Source: Hyperoplus lanceolatus
Taxonomy: Eukaryota; Chordata; Actinopteri; Uranoscopiformes; Ammodytidae
Direction: 5' to 3'
NCBI GenBank assembly: GCA_026929865.2
Contig: CM049408.1
Coordinates: 19,728,501 to 19,792,500 of the forward strand
DNA length: 64,000 nt
Positions 37,957-50,753 of the stretch are shown here, in pieces (within the stretch, counting starts at the first letter, position 1; the number at the start of each line of letters is the position of its first letter). The position numbers were made by a program, and so were the translations under genes. The notes below the pieces were generated by a model. That model had not been told where the DNA came from, searched no databases, and saw only the letters and a program-made list of their open reading frames with translations.

Positions 37957-40900
37957 TTTCATTTTCATTTCATCTAACTTTTATTTATCCTCGAGAGACC
38001 AATTGAGGGGTAGTCTGGCTTGACCACTCCCGCCAGCGTCTATTAAGCGCTGGCGTCGGCAAACAACGCTACGCCTCCATTGGCTGCTTCCCGGGGTTAG
38101 CCCCGCCGTAGATGATTGTGATTGGTTTAAATAAATAAAAACAGGCCAGCCCAGTTTCCCCCCGAATAGACGGCTCTAAACGGAGTGCTTCCAGACCATA
38201 CTACTTGCTGTAGTTTGGTCTGGCTTTGCGAGACTAATTGGGGGGTGACCCTCATTTCCAATGACGTCGAGTCAAAACAAATTCAAAACAACAATACAAA
38301 CAAAATATTCAATGCAAATACATCAAATACACGACAAGTGAAGAGAAGAGAAAACAAAACGATTGAAACACTTACAGAGTGGGGAAGAGTGGCAGCAATT
38401 AAAAGGCATAAAGTACAATATAGTCTAATTAAAACAGTTACAAGTAGAGTTTGGCAGATCCAAGATAGTCTGTTTAAATTGGCCAAAGGATATGAATGTA
38501 TTTAGTTTAATTTTTAGCTGTAAGTTGTTCCAGGAGTCAGGTGCACTGAAGCTAAAAGCTGTCTTTCCCAGCTCAGACTGGGCTTGTGGGACATAAAGCA
38601 TAAGCATGTTAGTGGAGCGGGTCTGATAAAGCCCATCTGAAACAAGCAGCATTTCTGTTAAATAACGAGGAAGCTTCCCAGTCAAGGCTTTGTAAATAAA
38701 AACATGCCAATGTGCATCACGTCTCTCTTTAAGGGAGGGCCACCCAACCTTCTCATATAAAAGACAATGGTGTGTGTCATAAGCATCTCCTGTGATGAAC
38801 CTTAAAGCAGAGTGAAAAACAGAGTCTAGGAGTTTAAGACATGAATGAGATGCATGCCGGTAGACCACATCACCGTAATCAAGGACAGACATAAAAACTG
38901 CCTCAATAATCCTTTTCCTACTGAACAACGGGAAGGTGGTTTTATTCCGATAAAAATATCCAATCTTTTGTCGCAGACGACAGACAAGATTTTTTATGTG
39001 AAGTGTAAAAGAGAGTTTTTCATCTATCCAGATGCCAAGATATTTATATTCAGTGACTCTTTCAATATGAGATCCATTATTTGTGTGAATAATAAGATCA
39101 TTAAAATGTGTAGTTTTTGCTCTGGAGAAACACATATATTTGGTTTTGTCTGTATTAAGAACAAGCCTGAGGTCCACTAGACAGTCCTGCAGGGTGTTAA
39201 AAGAGCTTTGTAGGTTCTCAATAGATTGGTGCACCGAATCGGAAATGCAATACAGTACTGTGTCGTCAGCGTATAGACGTGACAGTTTTTTAGCGATGAA
39301 ACAATGTTATTTATATAAATTGTGAAAAGAACTGGACCTAAAATTGAGCCCTGTGGGACACCATTTGTAACAGTTAAAAACTCAGACTGGTATCTTCCCA
39401 GTTTAACTGACTGCTGTATATCAGAGAGATAATCCCTAAACCAGCTACATGCAGACTGATCAAAGCCAATGTCATGCAGCCTCTGTAAAAGCAAATGGTG
39501 GTCAACAGTATCAAAGGCCTTTGAAAGATCAATAAAAAGTGCTGCACAGTGCTTTTTCTTGTCTAATGCTGTAACAATGTTGTCTACAACCAAAGTCACA
39601 GCAGAGACAGTACTGTGACCTGCCCTAAAACCAGATTGGAATGGGCTCAAAATGGAAGCACTAGTTAGAAATGTTTTTAACTGATTATTAATAAGTGATT
39701 CTAGAATATTTGCGAGGCATGGGAGTTTGGAAATTGGCCTGTAGTTATTAAGATTATTTTTGTCACCACCTTTATGTAAAGGAATTACATGAGCTTTTTT
39801 CCAAATTTTAGGAACTATTCCAGAGGAGATGGAAAGATTAAAAATATGGGTAATTTGTTTTGATATTTTATGTGTAGAGAGCTTGATTGAAAACGGGTCC
39901 AAATTGTCCTCTCCCATGTACTTCTTGGGGTTGATGGCGAGGAGCGCATCTACAACAACACTTGTGGGAAGAAGATCAAGGCTGAAAAGAGGAGTTTGAG
40001 AGAGAGGCGGTACGTTATATCCTCCATTCTGAAAGAGTTGACCAGTAGCTGCAAAATGTTTATTAAAAGCTAAGCCAATCTCTTTTTGACCATTGAGAGT
40101 GTGACCATTTAATTTGATCTGAGTGGGAACTGTGCTAGAATTGTTTTTATTATAGTTCACAGCTTTCCAAAATAGTGCAGGGTTAGAGTAGCAGTTTGAG
40201 ATTAATTCAAGGTAGTATTCAGATTTGGCTTTCCTGACCATGGCTGTGCACTTATTCCTAAGGTGTCTAAAAATTGTCCAATTGGTATTATCTCCAGAGC
40301 GTCTAGCTACAGACCATGCTTTATTTCTCTCGGAAAATAAATCAGACAGTTCACTTGTAAACCAGGGGTTTGATCTATTTTTTACTCAATGTTTTTTTAG
40401 GGGCGCATGCTTGTTTATAATTGAGGTGAAAGTATTGATGAAATGGTCTAAGGCTAACTCAACGTCCGAAATTTGCGTAGTCAAGTTGAATGTCACTATG
40501 ATGGAGATCACTTAAAAAGGCTTGCTCATTAAAACCTTTAAAATTACGCTTAATTATGATTTTAGGTTGAGATCTTTTTAAATGAATACTTCTGATACAG
40601 GCCACTGGGCAGTGATCACTAATCCCAAGCTCAAAGACACCAGCTGAGGCTATTTTATTTATTTTATTTGATAAGATTAAATCAATTAAAGTTGATTTTG
40701 CTGGATTTTTTAGATTGGGTCTTGTGGGCTCAGTTATTAATTGTGTAAGATTAACGTTGCTACAGATTTCTTTGAAAGATTCAGAGGCACCAGAAAGCCA
40801 GTCAACGTTAAAATCACCCATCACAATTACCTCTCTATTTACATAACTGGAGAGCATATGTGCTAGATCATTTAAGGAGCTAGTTACAGCTGAAGGGGGC

Positions 40901-41560
40901 CTATACACACCAATTACAACAAAACAATCATTTGACAATAAAGATAATTCTAGCGCAAGAAATTCAAAGCCATTTGGAACAGAGACAGCATGTAAAAGTG
41001 TTACAGAATAACAGGATTTAACATATACAGCCACTCCCCCACCCCTTGTGTTTCTGTCTATTCTGAATAAGTTATAATCATTTATTGCCACAATAGAGTC
41101 ATCTGTACTCTTCTTTAACCAGGATTCAGTCAGAGTCAAAACATCTGGATCTGCCTGGGACACTAAAATCTTTACGTGGTCCAATTTATCATGCTGCAAT
41201 AAACTTCTAATATTTAAATGTAGAAAACCCAAGCCCTTTCTTGATTTAAGAATTTGTGGTGAATTTAGCTTACAGCTAGGAAGCATTGCTTGTTTTTCAG
41301 GGTCATACAAAACAGGTTTGTGCCTGTAGAGGGAGCCAACGTTAGAAGCATCAGGTGGATGGGCCGTTGGAGGTGAGGGAGGACAGGTGTGATAGGTGTG
41401 ATGTCCAGAGCTGGAGGAAGGTTTGCAGCACAAATGGAAGGGGAGTATAATTCATGTTGAGCAGGACTTCCGGGGGGGTCTTTTTTAGTGGAGGTTCTTC
41501 TGATGGGGTCATGCTGTGGTGAATATCAGTCCAAATTAAATGCAATCAGTCTGTGGCTGT
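37957..41560 (-). mobile_element. CR1/L2-like LINE, copy 2, nearly full length but broken
   Basis: Minus-strand order: AP-endonuclease (40459-41433), reverse transcriptase (39177-40241), C-terminal region (38425-39234), 3' end near 37957. Endonuclease residues are present: LHLNIRSL, TLTESWL, MGDFNVDW, ISDHCPV. RT motifs include GFRAGHSTVSA, DLSKAFDTVDHHLL and VPQGSILGPVLF. The YADD codons survive near 39260-39275 but are out of frame after a small deletion (the frame reads CHVYTLTTQ). Another break separates the EN and RT frames near 40380-40480. The 3'UTR carries a nested MITE. Copies 1 and 2 are tandem, same-strand relatives. The clade name is inferred from motif style. Confidence 0.88.
38013..38240. 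mobile_element. Small MITE in the LINE copy 2 3'UTR
   Basis: It starts TAGTCTGGCTTGACCA and ends GGTCTGGCTTTGCGAGACTA, with no ORF. The uninterrupted site in copy 1 (near 33565) reads CAATTGAGGGGTGACC. Here AATTGAGGGG and AATTGGGGGG flank the insert, so about 8-10 bp were duplicated. That size suggests a hAT-like insertion. Exact edges are within a few bases. Confidence 0.75.
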
Positions 41561-43850
41561 TAACTGGTCACTGTTTTGTATTGTAATATAAGTCACCACC
41601 ATCTCTGCTGCTAATAAACAGAGCTGAAGGTCAACTTACTCCTTCCGCCTACATCCCAAAACAAAAGATTACACATTACCTCTCTAAGTGCTACCAACAA
41701 TATGTCACAGTAAATTAAATTGACCCCCTTGCACAGGCTGGAGCTGCTGCTTGATCCCCTCAGACACTGACCTCTCTCAGTGCAGTCAGCCAGGAGAATG
41801 AAGTGAACAAGCCTCGGCCACAAAAGGCCATCCCTGCTTAGCTTGGATCTGCACTGCTAGAGCTGACATCAGAGGTGTTATTACCATATAAATGAGATAA
41901 AGTCTGTCGTAATTGCTGGCCGAAATTGAAGCCAAATAGTCATACGAGTTAGGGGCAGTTGGTCTGCATGTGGAAGGAAATTCTGATAGATTGACTTGGT
42001 TTCCTGAATTAATGTATTTAAAAAAAACAAAGACGGTTATATTTCCATACTTTCAATGCTATTGCCAGGCAAAAATCTACTCTAAAAAAGGCATTGTGAT
42101 AGTTTATATTCCTAAACTCCTGACTAGTGCAAGATATTACTGAACAAAAATATCAGATTTGAGGATGACACATGCTTGTAAGAACCAATGAAAACATCAA
42201 CATTAGTGAACTGCCTTATCAGGAATCCTGTTAATCCCCTTAAAGCTATGTGATTACAAGGAGCAATAAAACACAAGCCACATAACAAATTAGTCCCCAT
42301 ATTAGCAATGAGCAAATTAGATCTTGATAAGTGCTGCTAATTACATCTGCGGTGAGGTGTGTGTCATCTGCTGATTTTTACGAGTGTTGTGTCATATTAT
42401 GTTACGGTGCTTTGGTGCCTAGAGAGGGGCAATGGCATTTATTAGTTGATGGAATAGCCCACCTGGGATAAGAGCAGCCGTGACATTTCAGCAGTGGAGC
42501 AGGGCAATTACCCCGGGTGTCAGCAGCAATAGAGCAAGCTGGCCTTCTGTTGTAGTTCAACTCGTCAAGGCTTTGATTTGTACATAGATTTCTCTGGTCG
42601 GACATTGAGAGGTGAGAAAAAGCACTTGTCTTTTGTATTTTTTTTTTTTTGTAAAAACAGTAGATTTCTGAACACAAGTTCACACATTTTTTTTAAAGGA
42701 TTAACCCAAACAAATGATCACAGGTTCAGTAATCGGTCTCATGTGTCATTCATTTATTTTTTCTCCGATAGAAAAGGTTTCTGCCTGAATCTGCAAAGTT
42801 GTTAATCCATCCATGTGTGTATAACCTCACTTGTCCATACTTAATAGCGTGTGTCTCCGGGCAAGTGAATACATTTAAAAACATGAGGAGAGAGACCGGT
42901 GTAAGCAGACTGTGTTGGATTATCTCTTAATAAGGAGCAAGCTGTGAACTATCGATTCTTTTATCTGTGATACCATGAAGTGTCGAAAAAAAAACATCTG
43001 CCACGATCATTCCAGGGATGGTGGATGATTTTGCGCAATACATCGGTTATTTGTCATCATAGGACATCATTTGAATCAGGTTATGTGACTAATGCATTTG
43101 ACTTTTGATAAATATTTTGCAATCTTTATCCCCTGTGATATGCACAGAACATGCAGCATCAGGGCGAGGGACCCAGGTCACAATGACTGACCCTGGTTGT
43201 GTAGCGACCTTTCACTTCTATGAAGTCACGAATAAAAACCTCAACTAATCATGGCACTGTGTTTCAATTACCCACACATCATAATGCCATTCAGCTCCTT
43301 CCAGAATGCCACTGCCTGAAGGTCATGGCAGCCTTTTAGCATCGCATGCTGTCTAGGGCTTCTTCGTGGTTGACCTTTCACTGACTGTCACTTCACAGGA
43401 TAAAACCAATCACTATGCAAGACATTGAGTTGCATGCAAGGTTACATCATGACACAATTTCATTATTCATGCAGTTTGGCTTCATTGTTTGAGTCTGTCA
43501 TCTTGTCAGTTGTGTTATAATGGGATACACAGTGAAAGACAGACTGACACAGCAGGATGAGGTGGTATGTTAGAAAAAACAGCAAAAAAGGAAAAAGGCA
43601 AGAGACCAATTCTGCCCTTGATGACTGAGCTTAGACATGCCTGCTTCGTTCCTGACAGAGTCCTCTCATTAATCATTTACATCTTGCCTGTAGTTATCAT
43701 TACTAAGAAAACCATCAGCCTATCTTCCCTTATTTTGACAGAGACATTACTTTCATCTTCACTCCAAGAACATAGGGGGAATGTTGTTGTTTTCCAGCTT
43801 CCCACCCACCTCTGAAAGTCTGCAGCCTTTAGCAAATCATCCACTGGGTG
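41561..43850. other. Gene-free stretch
   Basis: No exon or recognised repeat. The interval about 42290-42590 mixes TAATTA-like sequence with balanced composition and lacks repeat features. It is a possible conserved non-coding element, judged by appearance only. Confidence 0.35.
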
Positions 43851-46550
43851 AATCTCAATACAGGGGTTGCGGTCTAAGAAGGCTGCATTTGAAGACCGAT
43901 TGCATCATAGCGGCGCGCAAAGGTTGTTCCATTTGCAAGGCTCCTCATATGCGGCCGAGAAATGCAGCCTTCGTTTCATGGTTTTGAAGGCTGCATCAGA
44001 TGTATCCTTCGCGGCCCAACATATCCCAAGATTCATTGCGTTTTTTTCAGAGATGGCATAAAATAAAATACAAAATAACAAAACAGCAACGTGTTGCTCC
44101 ATCTTCTTAACTTTTATCTTCCTTTCTTTTTTTGGTAACACTTTACAATAAGGTACACAAAAAAAGAGTAGTTACCCTTTTCAAAAAGAGTAGTTACCCT
44201 TTTTGAAAAGAGTAGTTACCCTTTTTGAAAAGAGTAGTTACCCTTTTTGAAAAGAGTAGTTACCCTTTTGAAAAGGTTAGTTACACTTTTGAAAAGAGTA
44301 GTTACCCTTTTGAAAAGAGTAGTTACCCTTTTCAAAAAGAGTAGTTACCCTTTTCAAAAAGAGTAGTTACCCTTTTTGAAAAGAGTAGTTACCCTTTTAA
44401 AAAGGTTAGTTACACTTTTGAAAAGAGTAGTTACCCTTTTGAAAAGAGTAGTTACCCTTTTGAAAAGAGTAGTTACCCTTTTCAAAAAGAGTAGTTACCC
44501 TTTTTGAAAAGAGTAGTTACCCTTTTTGAAAAGAGTAGTTACCCTTTTGAAAAGGTTAGTTACACTTTTGAAAAGAGTAGTTACCCTTTTGAAAAGAGTA
44601 GTTACCCTTTTCAAAAAGAGTAGTTACCCTTTTGAAAAGAGTAGTTACTCTTTTGAAAAGAGTAGTTACCCTTTTCAAAAAGAGTAGTTACACTTTTGAA
44701 AAGAGTAGTTACCCTTTTGAAAAGAGTAGTTACCCTTTTCAAAAAGAGTAGTTACCCTTTTTGAAAAGAATAGTTACCCTTTTCAAAAAGAGTAGTTACC
44801 CTTTTGAAAAGAGTAGTTACCCTTTTCAAAAAGAGTAGTTACCCTTTTTGAAAAGAGTAGTTACCCTTTTGAAAAGAGTAGTTACTCTTTTGAAAAGAGT
44901 AGTTACCCTTTTCAAAAAGAGTAGTTACACTTTTAAAAAGAGTAGTTACCCTTTTCAAAAAGAGTAGTTACCCTTTTTGAAAAGAGTAGTTACCCTTTTT
45001 GAAAAGAGTAGTTACCCTTTTTGAAAAGAGTAGTTACCCTTTTGAAAAGGTTAGTTACACTTTTGAAAAGAGTAGTTACCCTTTTGAAAAGAGTAGTTAC
45101 CCTTTTCAAAAAGAGTAGTTACCCTTTTTGAAAAGAGTAGTTACCCTTTTCAAAAAGAGTAGTTACCCTTTTGAAAAGAGTAGTTACCCTTTTCAAAAAG
45201 AGTAGTTACCCTTTTTGAAAAGAGTAGTTACCCTTTTTGAAAAGAGTAGTTACCCTTTTAAAAAGGTTAGTTACCCTTTTGAAAAGAGTAGTTACCCTTT
45301 ACAAAAAGAGTAGTTACCCTTTTGAAAAGAGTAGTTACCCTTTTGAAAAGGTTAGTTACCCACAACTTTCACCAAAAAATAAAAAACATTATGTACAAAA
45401 TATTCTTCATATTTAATAGAAAGTATGGTAACTAACCTTTTTGTAAAGGGTAACTACTCTTTTCAAAAGGGTAACTAACCTTTTTAAAGGGTAACTACTC
45501 TTTTTTGAAAAGGGTAACTACTCTTTTCAAAAGGGTAACTACTCTTTCAAAAGTGTAACTAACCTTTTCAAAAGGGTAACTACTCTTTTCAAAAAGGGTA
45601 ACTACTCTTTTCAAAAAGGGTAACTACTCTTTTCAAAAAGGGTAACTACTCTTTTCAAAAAGGGTAACTACTCTTTTTGAAAAGGGTAACTACTCTTTTC
45701 AAAAGGGTAACTACTCTTTTCAAAAGTGTAACTAACCTTTTCAAAAGGGTAACTACTCTTTTCAAAAAGGGTAACTACTCTTTTCAAAAAAGGGTAACTA
45801 CTCTTTTCAAAAGGGTAACTACTCTTTCAAAAAGGGTAATACTCTTTTTGAAAAGGGTAACTACTCTTTTCAAAAGGGTAACTACTCTTTTCAAAGTGTA
45901 ACTAACCTTTTCAAAAGGGTAACTACTCTTTTCAAAAGGGTAACTACTCTTTCAAAAAGGGTAACTACTCTTTTCGAAAAGGGTAACTACTCTTTTTGAA
46001 AAGGGTAACTACTCTTTCAAAAGGGTAACTACTCTTTTCAAAGTGTAACTAACCTTTCAAAAGGGTAACTACTCTTTCAAAAAGGGTAACTACTCTTTTC
46101 AAAAAGGGTAACTACTCTTTTGAAAAGGGTAACTACTCTTTTCAAAAGGGTAACTAACCTTTTTAAAAGGGTAACTACTCTTTTTTTGTGTACCTTATTG
46201 TAAAGTGTTACCCTTTTTTTTCTTGTACATTTTTTTCTTTTCGTCTGGTAGGCAACTTCTTTTTCTTTTTCCCTCCGTTGACAAGGCTGTTTCCGTTGGC
46301 AGCAATCAAGGTTGCTATAGGCAGCACAGGAGCGGCGAGTCGTCACGCAAGGTAACGACTTGTTACGCAAACCGGAAATGCTCGTAAACAGAACGAAACG
46401 GAGCCCTGCGGAGACCGTCTCGTTTAACAACGCTCGTTGGCCTTGGAATCGGCCTTGGAATCGGCCTTCACAGGCTATGGCCTTCATAGACCGCGAGACC
46501 GCGTCCTTCCAAGGATGCGGTCTCTGTAATGGGATACAGCTTCTGAGAGG
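43851..46550. mobile_element. Older degraded element hosting the satellite transposon
   Basis: Both flanks of the array element carry related GAAGGC/CCGATT-rich sequence in inverted orientation. The left flank (43851-44040) is GGTCTAAGAAGGCTGC then GAAGACCGATTGC. The right flank (about 46430-46550), read in reverse, is GGTCTATGAAGGCC then GAAGGCCGATTCC. This resembles a fish DNA-transposon family with CpG-rich interior. Ends are degenerate and I could not fix a target duplication. Confidence 0.5.
44134..46212. mobile_element. Transposon-like unit of two mirrored 21-bp satellite arrays
   Basis: The ends read GGTAACACTTTACAATAAGG followed by TACAC, identical in inverted orientation at 46188-46212. 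Identity continues through the adjacent A-run and first repeat unit, about 48 bp in all. CTTTTTTT flanks both sides (44126-44133 and 46213-46220), an apparent 8-bp duplication, although it lies in a T-run. The left array (about 44162-45360) is roughly 55 units of AAAAGAGTAGTTACCCTTTT. A 70-bp AT-rich spacer (45361-45430) follows. The right array (about 45431-46185) has roughly 36 units in opposite orientation. Frames such as KRVTTLFKRVTTLFK are artefacts of the repeat. Confidence 0.9.
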
Positions 46551-46599
46551 CACGTCTGGACTGACGAGCAACTCCTTTCCATTTTTGTTGTAAGAAGAT

Positions 46600-48682
46600 A
46601 TGGACTGCAGCTTTCAGTGTTTGGTTGCATCGAAAAAGTAAAGTTTAGTCTGTTCTCAAAAAGAGCATTTAATTATTTCTCCTTAAATCCAATAATATTT
46701 AATATAAACATCCTGCTTAGTAAAGTGATTTTAGATTACCTAACCTCTGTTAAAAAAAATAGAATTTAAAAAAATAAATAATTTGGGAGATTTAAAGTTG
46801 CCCCGTGGAGTATTCTTGCAAACAAGCAAAAGTAATGTTAACATTCACTGTTACCAACCAAATGCAACGTGTCCGTCTTGAGGTGTAACAAATGTGTTAA
46901 GTACATTTCCTTCCTCATAAAACAGATGCAAAACCATTTTAAAGAAATGGTTGCTTACGGTAAAGACGTTTTCTTCCTCACTGCTTCTGTTGGCCCATAG
47001 CTTGTTTTCTTGGCTTACTGCCATCAACTGTCATCAACGCAATAATGTGAAACCAATGGCGGGATGTGTGTCTTCTTGCCAGCATCCTTTCAAAATTAAA
47101 GGGTCACTTTGAACATCGTTCACTATTTAAAAATCACAAGACAAAAACAGTGTTTTGTTCGGTTGCTATTGAACACTGCTGTAACATGCTGCTCTACACA
47201 CTAGTGGGGCCCAAACTGAGGGTTGGGTCAGGAAAGCAGAAAAAACATAATTTTGATAAATAAAATAAAGCTTTAAGTCTAATTTTTTTCTCTTGCAATT
47301 GTATCGGTAATTGTATGTCTTCAGGTCCCATAGGATTATTGAAATGAAGAAATCTCATAGGGACAAATTAGTGTTTAATTTAACCACTCGTGAACATACT
47401 GTATGCAACCATTGGCAAGGGGTCACAAATAGACAATATTTTAAGATGTGATTTTGAGATATCAAGCCAAAAAGGTTGGGAGGAACAACTGTCAACACCA
47501 TCTACCTTGTGGCTGATTTACTGAAAGCCATTCACAAATTCAGAGCACAGTCCCAAGTGATGTTCGTACATTGAGCACGTCAGGCCTCCTGATCACTCGC
47601 AGAGTGCACATTGGGCATTATGAATATTCAGAGTAGTAGCCAAATGTCACATATCTATCCCGTAACAATAATGGAGCTTGAAGTTTGCAGACAAGTGGGC
47701 ACAAACTGAGGCAAGCTAATGAATGTGTGTGCCTTGTCTTGATTACAAATGTGTGTACAAATGGTTGACAAATGTTTTGATAGACGTGGTGCTCTGAGGC
47801 TTCAATATGCATAACATCCTTTTCTTTATGCTGTGCAACAACACTGAGTTCAAGCAGAGGCAAAATGCGAACCCGGGATGTAAAGTTCAAAGAGTGTGCT
47901 TCCTGCTGCGCATGGTTAACAAGAGACTTTAAGACTAAAATACTGTTTGCACAGGATTAGTATTACCTAGTGTTACCTACCTCATATGATTTAGAAATCA
48001 CAGGATAAGCAAAACCTGTGAATTAACTGACATAATCTCCCTAATATGATAGCTGTACGCTGTACTGTAGTGCCTGTTGAAAGAAAGAAGAATGTTACTT
48101 ACATCCATCTCCATCTCATCGTTCAAGTTTTCTCTGATGGATTTTAGCCTTCTCTTTCTGTAAATTTGATTGTGCATTTTTTTTCTCTTGAAGTGTAGGT
48201 AAAGCGAGACCATACCCTGCACACACGAAAACTTTCAAAACATTGCAAGGCAGCATCCATTCTGCTCAAAAGAGGCATAAAAAGACACACAGGAGACAAA
48301 AACCTTGAAAACATTGTACATGACCCCTCCAAATCACATATGTCGATTTGCACGGGAATAATACTATCACAGGACCTCTTTGTTTGACGAAATATGGTAG
48401 GTAACTTGCGGGGGATTTTTTATTGACAAATTAAAGAAATAGAAGATTTGCACAGGTTTGAGATCAAGGATAACTTCCACATGTTACAAATGACTTGAGG
48501 TCACCCGGTAAAAATAATCCCCTTTGGATGCTTGTCCAACAAAAAAGCTGCATTCATACTGAAGTACTTACTTACTTACTTCAGTTCATTAATTACCAGT
48601 GCTGCACCCACACCAACAATAGCAGAACAAGAGTAACAGGGAGACAGCACAAAATAAAAGGACAAGAATAGAAGTCTCAGTG
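46600..48682. other. Gene-free stretch
   Basis: AT-rich, with only short unsupported open frames. No repeat with definable ends was recognised. Confidence 0.45.
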
Positions 48683-48685
48683 TAA

Positions 48686-49719
48686 AGCTGGGAACACACC
48701 GCACTGGCCGCGCGGCGAGATTACATACAAAGTCAATGTACTAGCGCGTGGCCGCGCGTCCACCCAATAATCGGCGTCCAGCGGCCGGCGGCGGGTGCTT
48801 GCGCGGCGCGTGGCCGCGCCTCATGAGAGGCGCGTGGACCGGGAGCGCGGCCATTTGCGGCGTGTAGAAATTGCGCCATCGAAGGAGCGTGAATCGAAGG
48901 CTTGTGCGGCGAACACGGCGCCGCAGAAAAAGATGAAAATTTTCATCTTTTTCTGCGGCGCCGCCGGGCACCGCGCCTCCACAGCCAATCAGCGTTGAGA
49001 TTGCAGACCCAGTGGTCTGCAAGACGAGGTGGGCGTGTGGAGTGAGGACATTGGGCTTCCAATACATTCTGCAAATATGTGTATTTTGCATCTGTTTAGC
49101 TGTTGGTTGTACTTTAGCCAAGGTAGTGCCGGTTAGCATAGTGAAACTCACCCAGCTGTGTGCTGCTCCTGAGGATAATATGAACCCAAAGTTGACGGCA
49201 GTGGTGTAGAATTCCAATATAATACAGCGAAGCACCGGTACTGTCCTCCGTCAGCCGGCACACTTTCACTTTCAGGTAGGCTGATGTCTGCCTTTATTTT
49301 TGCAGTTGAGCACACACTACTGTTGTTATTGTGTTGAGTATGTTGCTGAATTACTATTAATATGTGTGTATTTTCGATCGGGGTGCGTCTTCATGCTGTT
49401 TTGATGATATTTGTGACATGACTGCCGGTGTACACAGTGTACCTACATCTGTATTTTTTGGCACAGCTGGACCATGTTGTTGTTGTTGTTGCACCGTAAG
49501 TGTGACGGGTCTGATATCGGCGTCGGCGTCAGGAATATATGGCCCAATATGATCAAGCGGCGAGCCTCTCGCGGTCACACGGCCAACCGCCGCTTTCGAT
49601 GTGGCGGCCAATGGCCGCGGCGGCGGCTGCGGTTAAATTGCCCAATATGACCAAGCGGCGAGCCTCCTGCGTTCACGCGGCCAACCGCCGCAGGCGGCCA
49701 ATGCGGTGTGTTCCCGGCT
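48686..49719. mobile_element. GC-rich Harbinger-like non-autonomous element
   Basis: The ends are AGCTGGGAACACACCGCACT and, reversed, AGCCGGGAACACACCGCATT. TAA sits on both outer sides (48683-48685 and 49720-49722), matching the 3-bp TWA duplication of PIF/Harbinger. It is far richer in G+C and CpG than its surroundings. The subterminal sequence is dense in GGCCGCG-type motifs. There is no transposase. The family is inferred. Confidence 0.78.
48916..48963. repeat. 48-bp perfect palindrome
   Basis: Each 24-base arm runs from CGGCGCCGCAGAAAAAGATG into AAAA. The arms meet at AAAA|TTTT with no spacer and no mismatch. It lies inside the GC-rich Harbinger-like element. Confidence 0.95.
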
Positions 49720-50276
49720 TAAAGCTCTAATATATAAAACAAAACGAAGTCAGAAATATAGTTACAATTATCAGATAGATGTCTTCAAGTTCAAGTCATG
49801 ATATGTGGGCCAAAAACCACAGAATAAAACCGTTTCATTGGTGGTGTTGAACGGTCCATGGTGCACTGTGGGACAATAACGACTAAATTATGTCGATGGA
49901 AGGGTTGGCATGCTTCGGGAACACAGCCCACTGCCTGAGTTTATTGTAAATATAATTCATACCTGACTCTTTTTGCCACTCTGTCACAGGGAATCTCGAA
50001 GCCGGAGCAGTACCGGCAGCTGGCGTCAGCCTAATTACTGGGAATAGTGCCTGTCAGGAATTTAGGGCAGGACCCTCAGTATGGCACACACATTAACATA
50101 AAGAATGTTAAAAGAGATTTAATGGGATTTTCAGCTTTTTAGGTGAGCAAAATGACAGCAAAACACTCATCCATATAAGGAAATGCAGATGCTCGTAGCT
50201 TTTCTGACAACAAATCAGCTCTTTTTTATAGGCAACTGTAAAGCCTTAGACATGCTAATTTACCACTATATACAGA

Positions 50277-50278
<2 letters not shown>

Positions 50279-50371
<93 letters not shown>
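50279..50371. repeat. (CA)n microsatellite
   Basis: About 93 bp of pure CA. Confidence 0.98.
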
Positions 50372-50373
<2 letters not shown>

Positions 50374-50718
50374 CAACATTTACATACAGACACACAGCTG
50401 TTTTTCTGCATCTCATACTATTGTTCACTCACAGAAAGAAGTCATGTGGAGTGTTAGGTGCTGAATATTTCAGTATTTGAAATATACAAAATTATCTTTT
50501 TTTTGTAAGCAGCTGCTATAGCGTAAGCTTCCAGAGGGAATCCTATTTGTAAGAGTCATAAGATCTAGCTATGGAAAGTTACTTTTTCTGTTAGTGTACT
50601 TGGCTGTCCTGTGATTGCATGGTGTGTAAATGCAGATCCAGCTGAGCTCCTTCGTGTGTCCACATTGAAGACCAGATGAGATCCACGCTGATTCCTTTGC
50701 TTTCAACTGGCCCTGATC

Positions 50719-50753
50719 TGGGTCATCTGGTTCTTTCAGAACCAGATGACCCA
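50719..50753. repeat. Perfect 16-bp hairpin with 3-base loop
   Basis: TGGGTCATCTGGTTCT (50719-50734), loop TTC, then the exact reverse complement (50738-50753). It sits in apparently single-copy sequence. Confidence 0.9.

Noticed and set aside
44162..46185. Regular short repeats that could suggest a CRISPR array or a repeat protein (KRVTTLFKRVTTLF frames)
   Set aside because: Units are contiguous with no unique spacers, the genome is vertebrate, and frames are short and broken by unit-length variation. It is satellite DNA.
48741..49235. 164-aa minus-strand open frame
   Set aside because: It lies wholly within the GC-rich transposon, where stop codons are rare because of composition.
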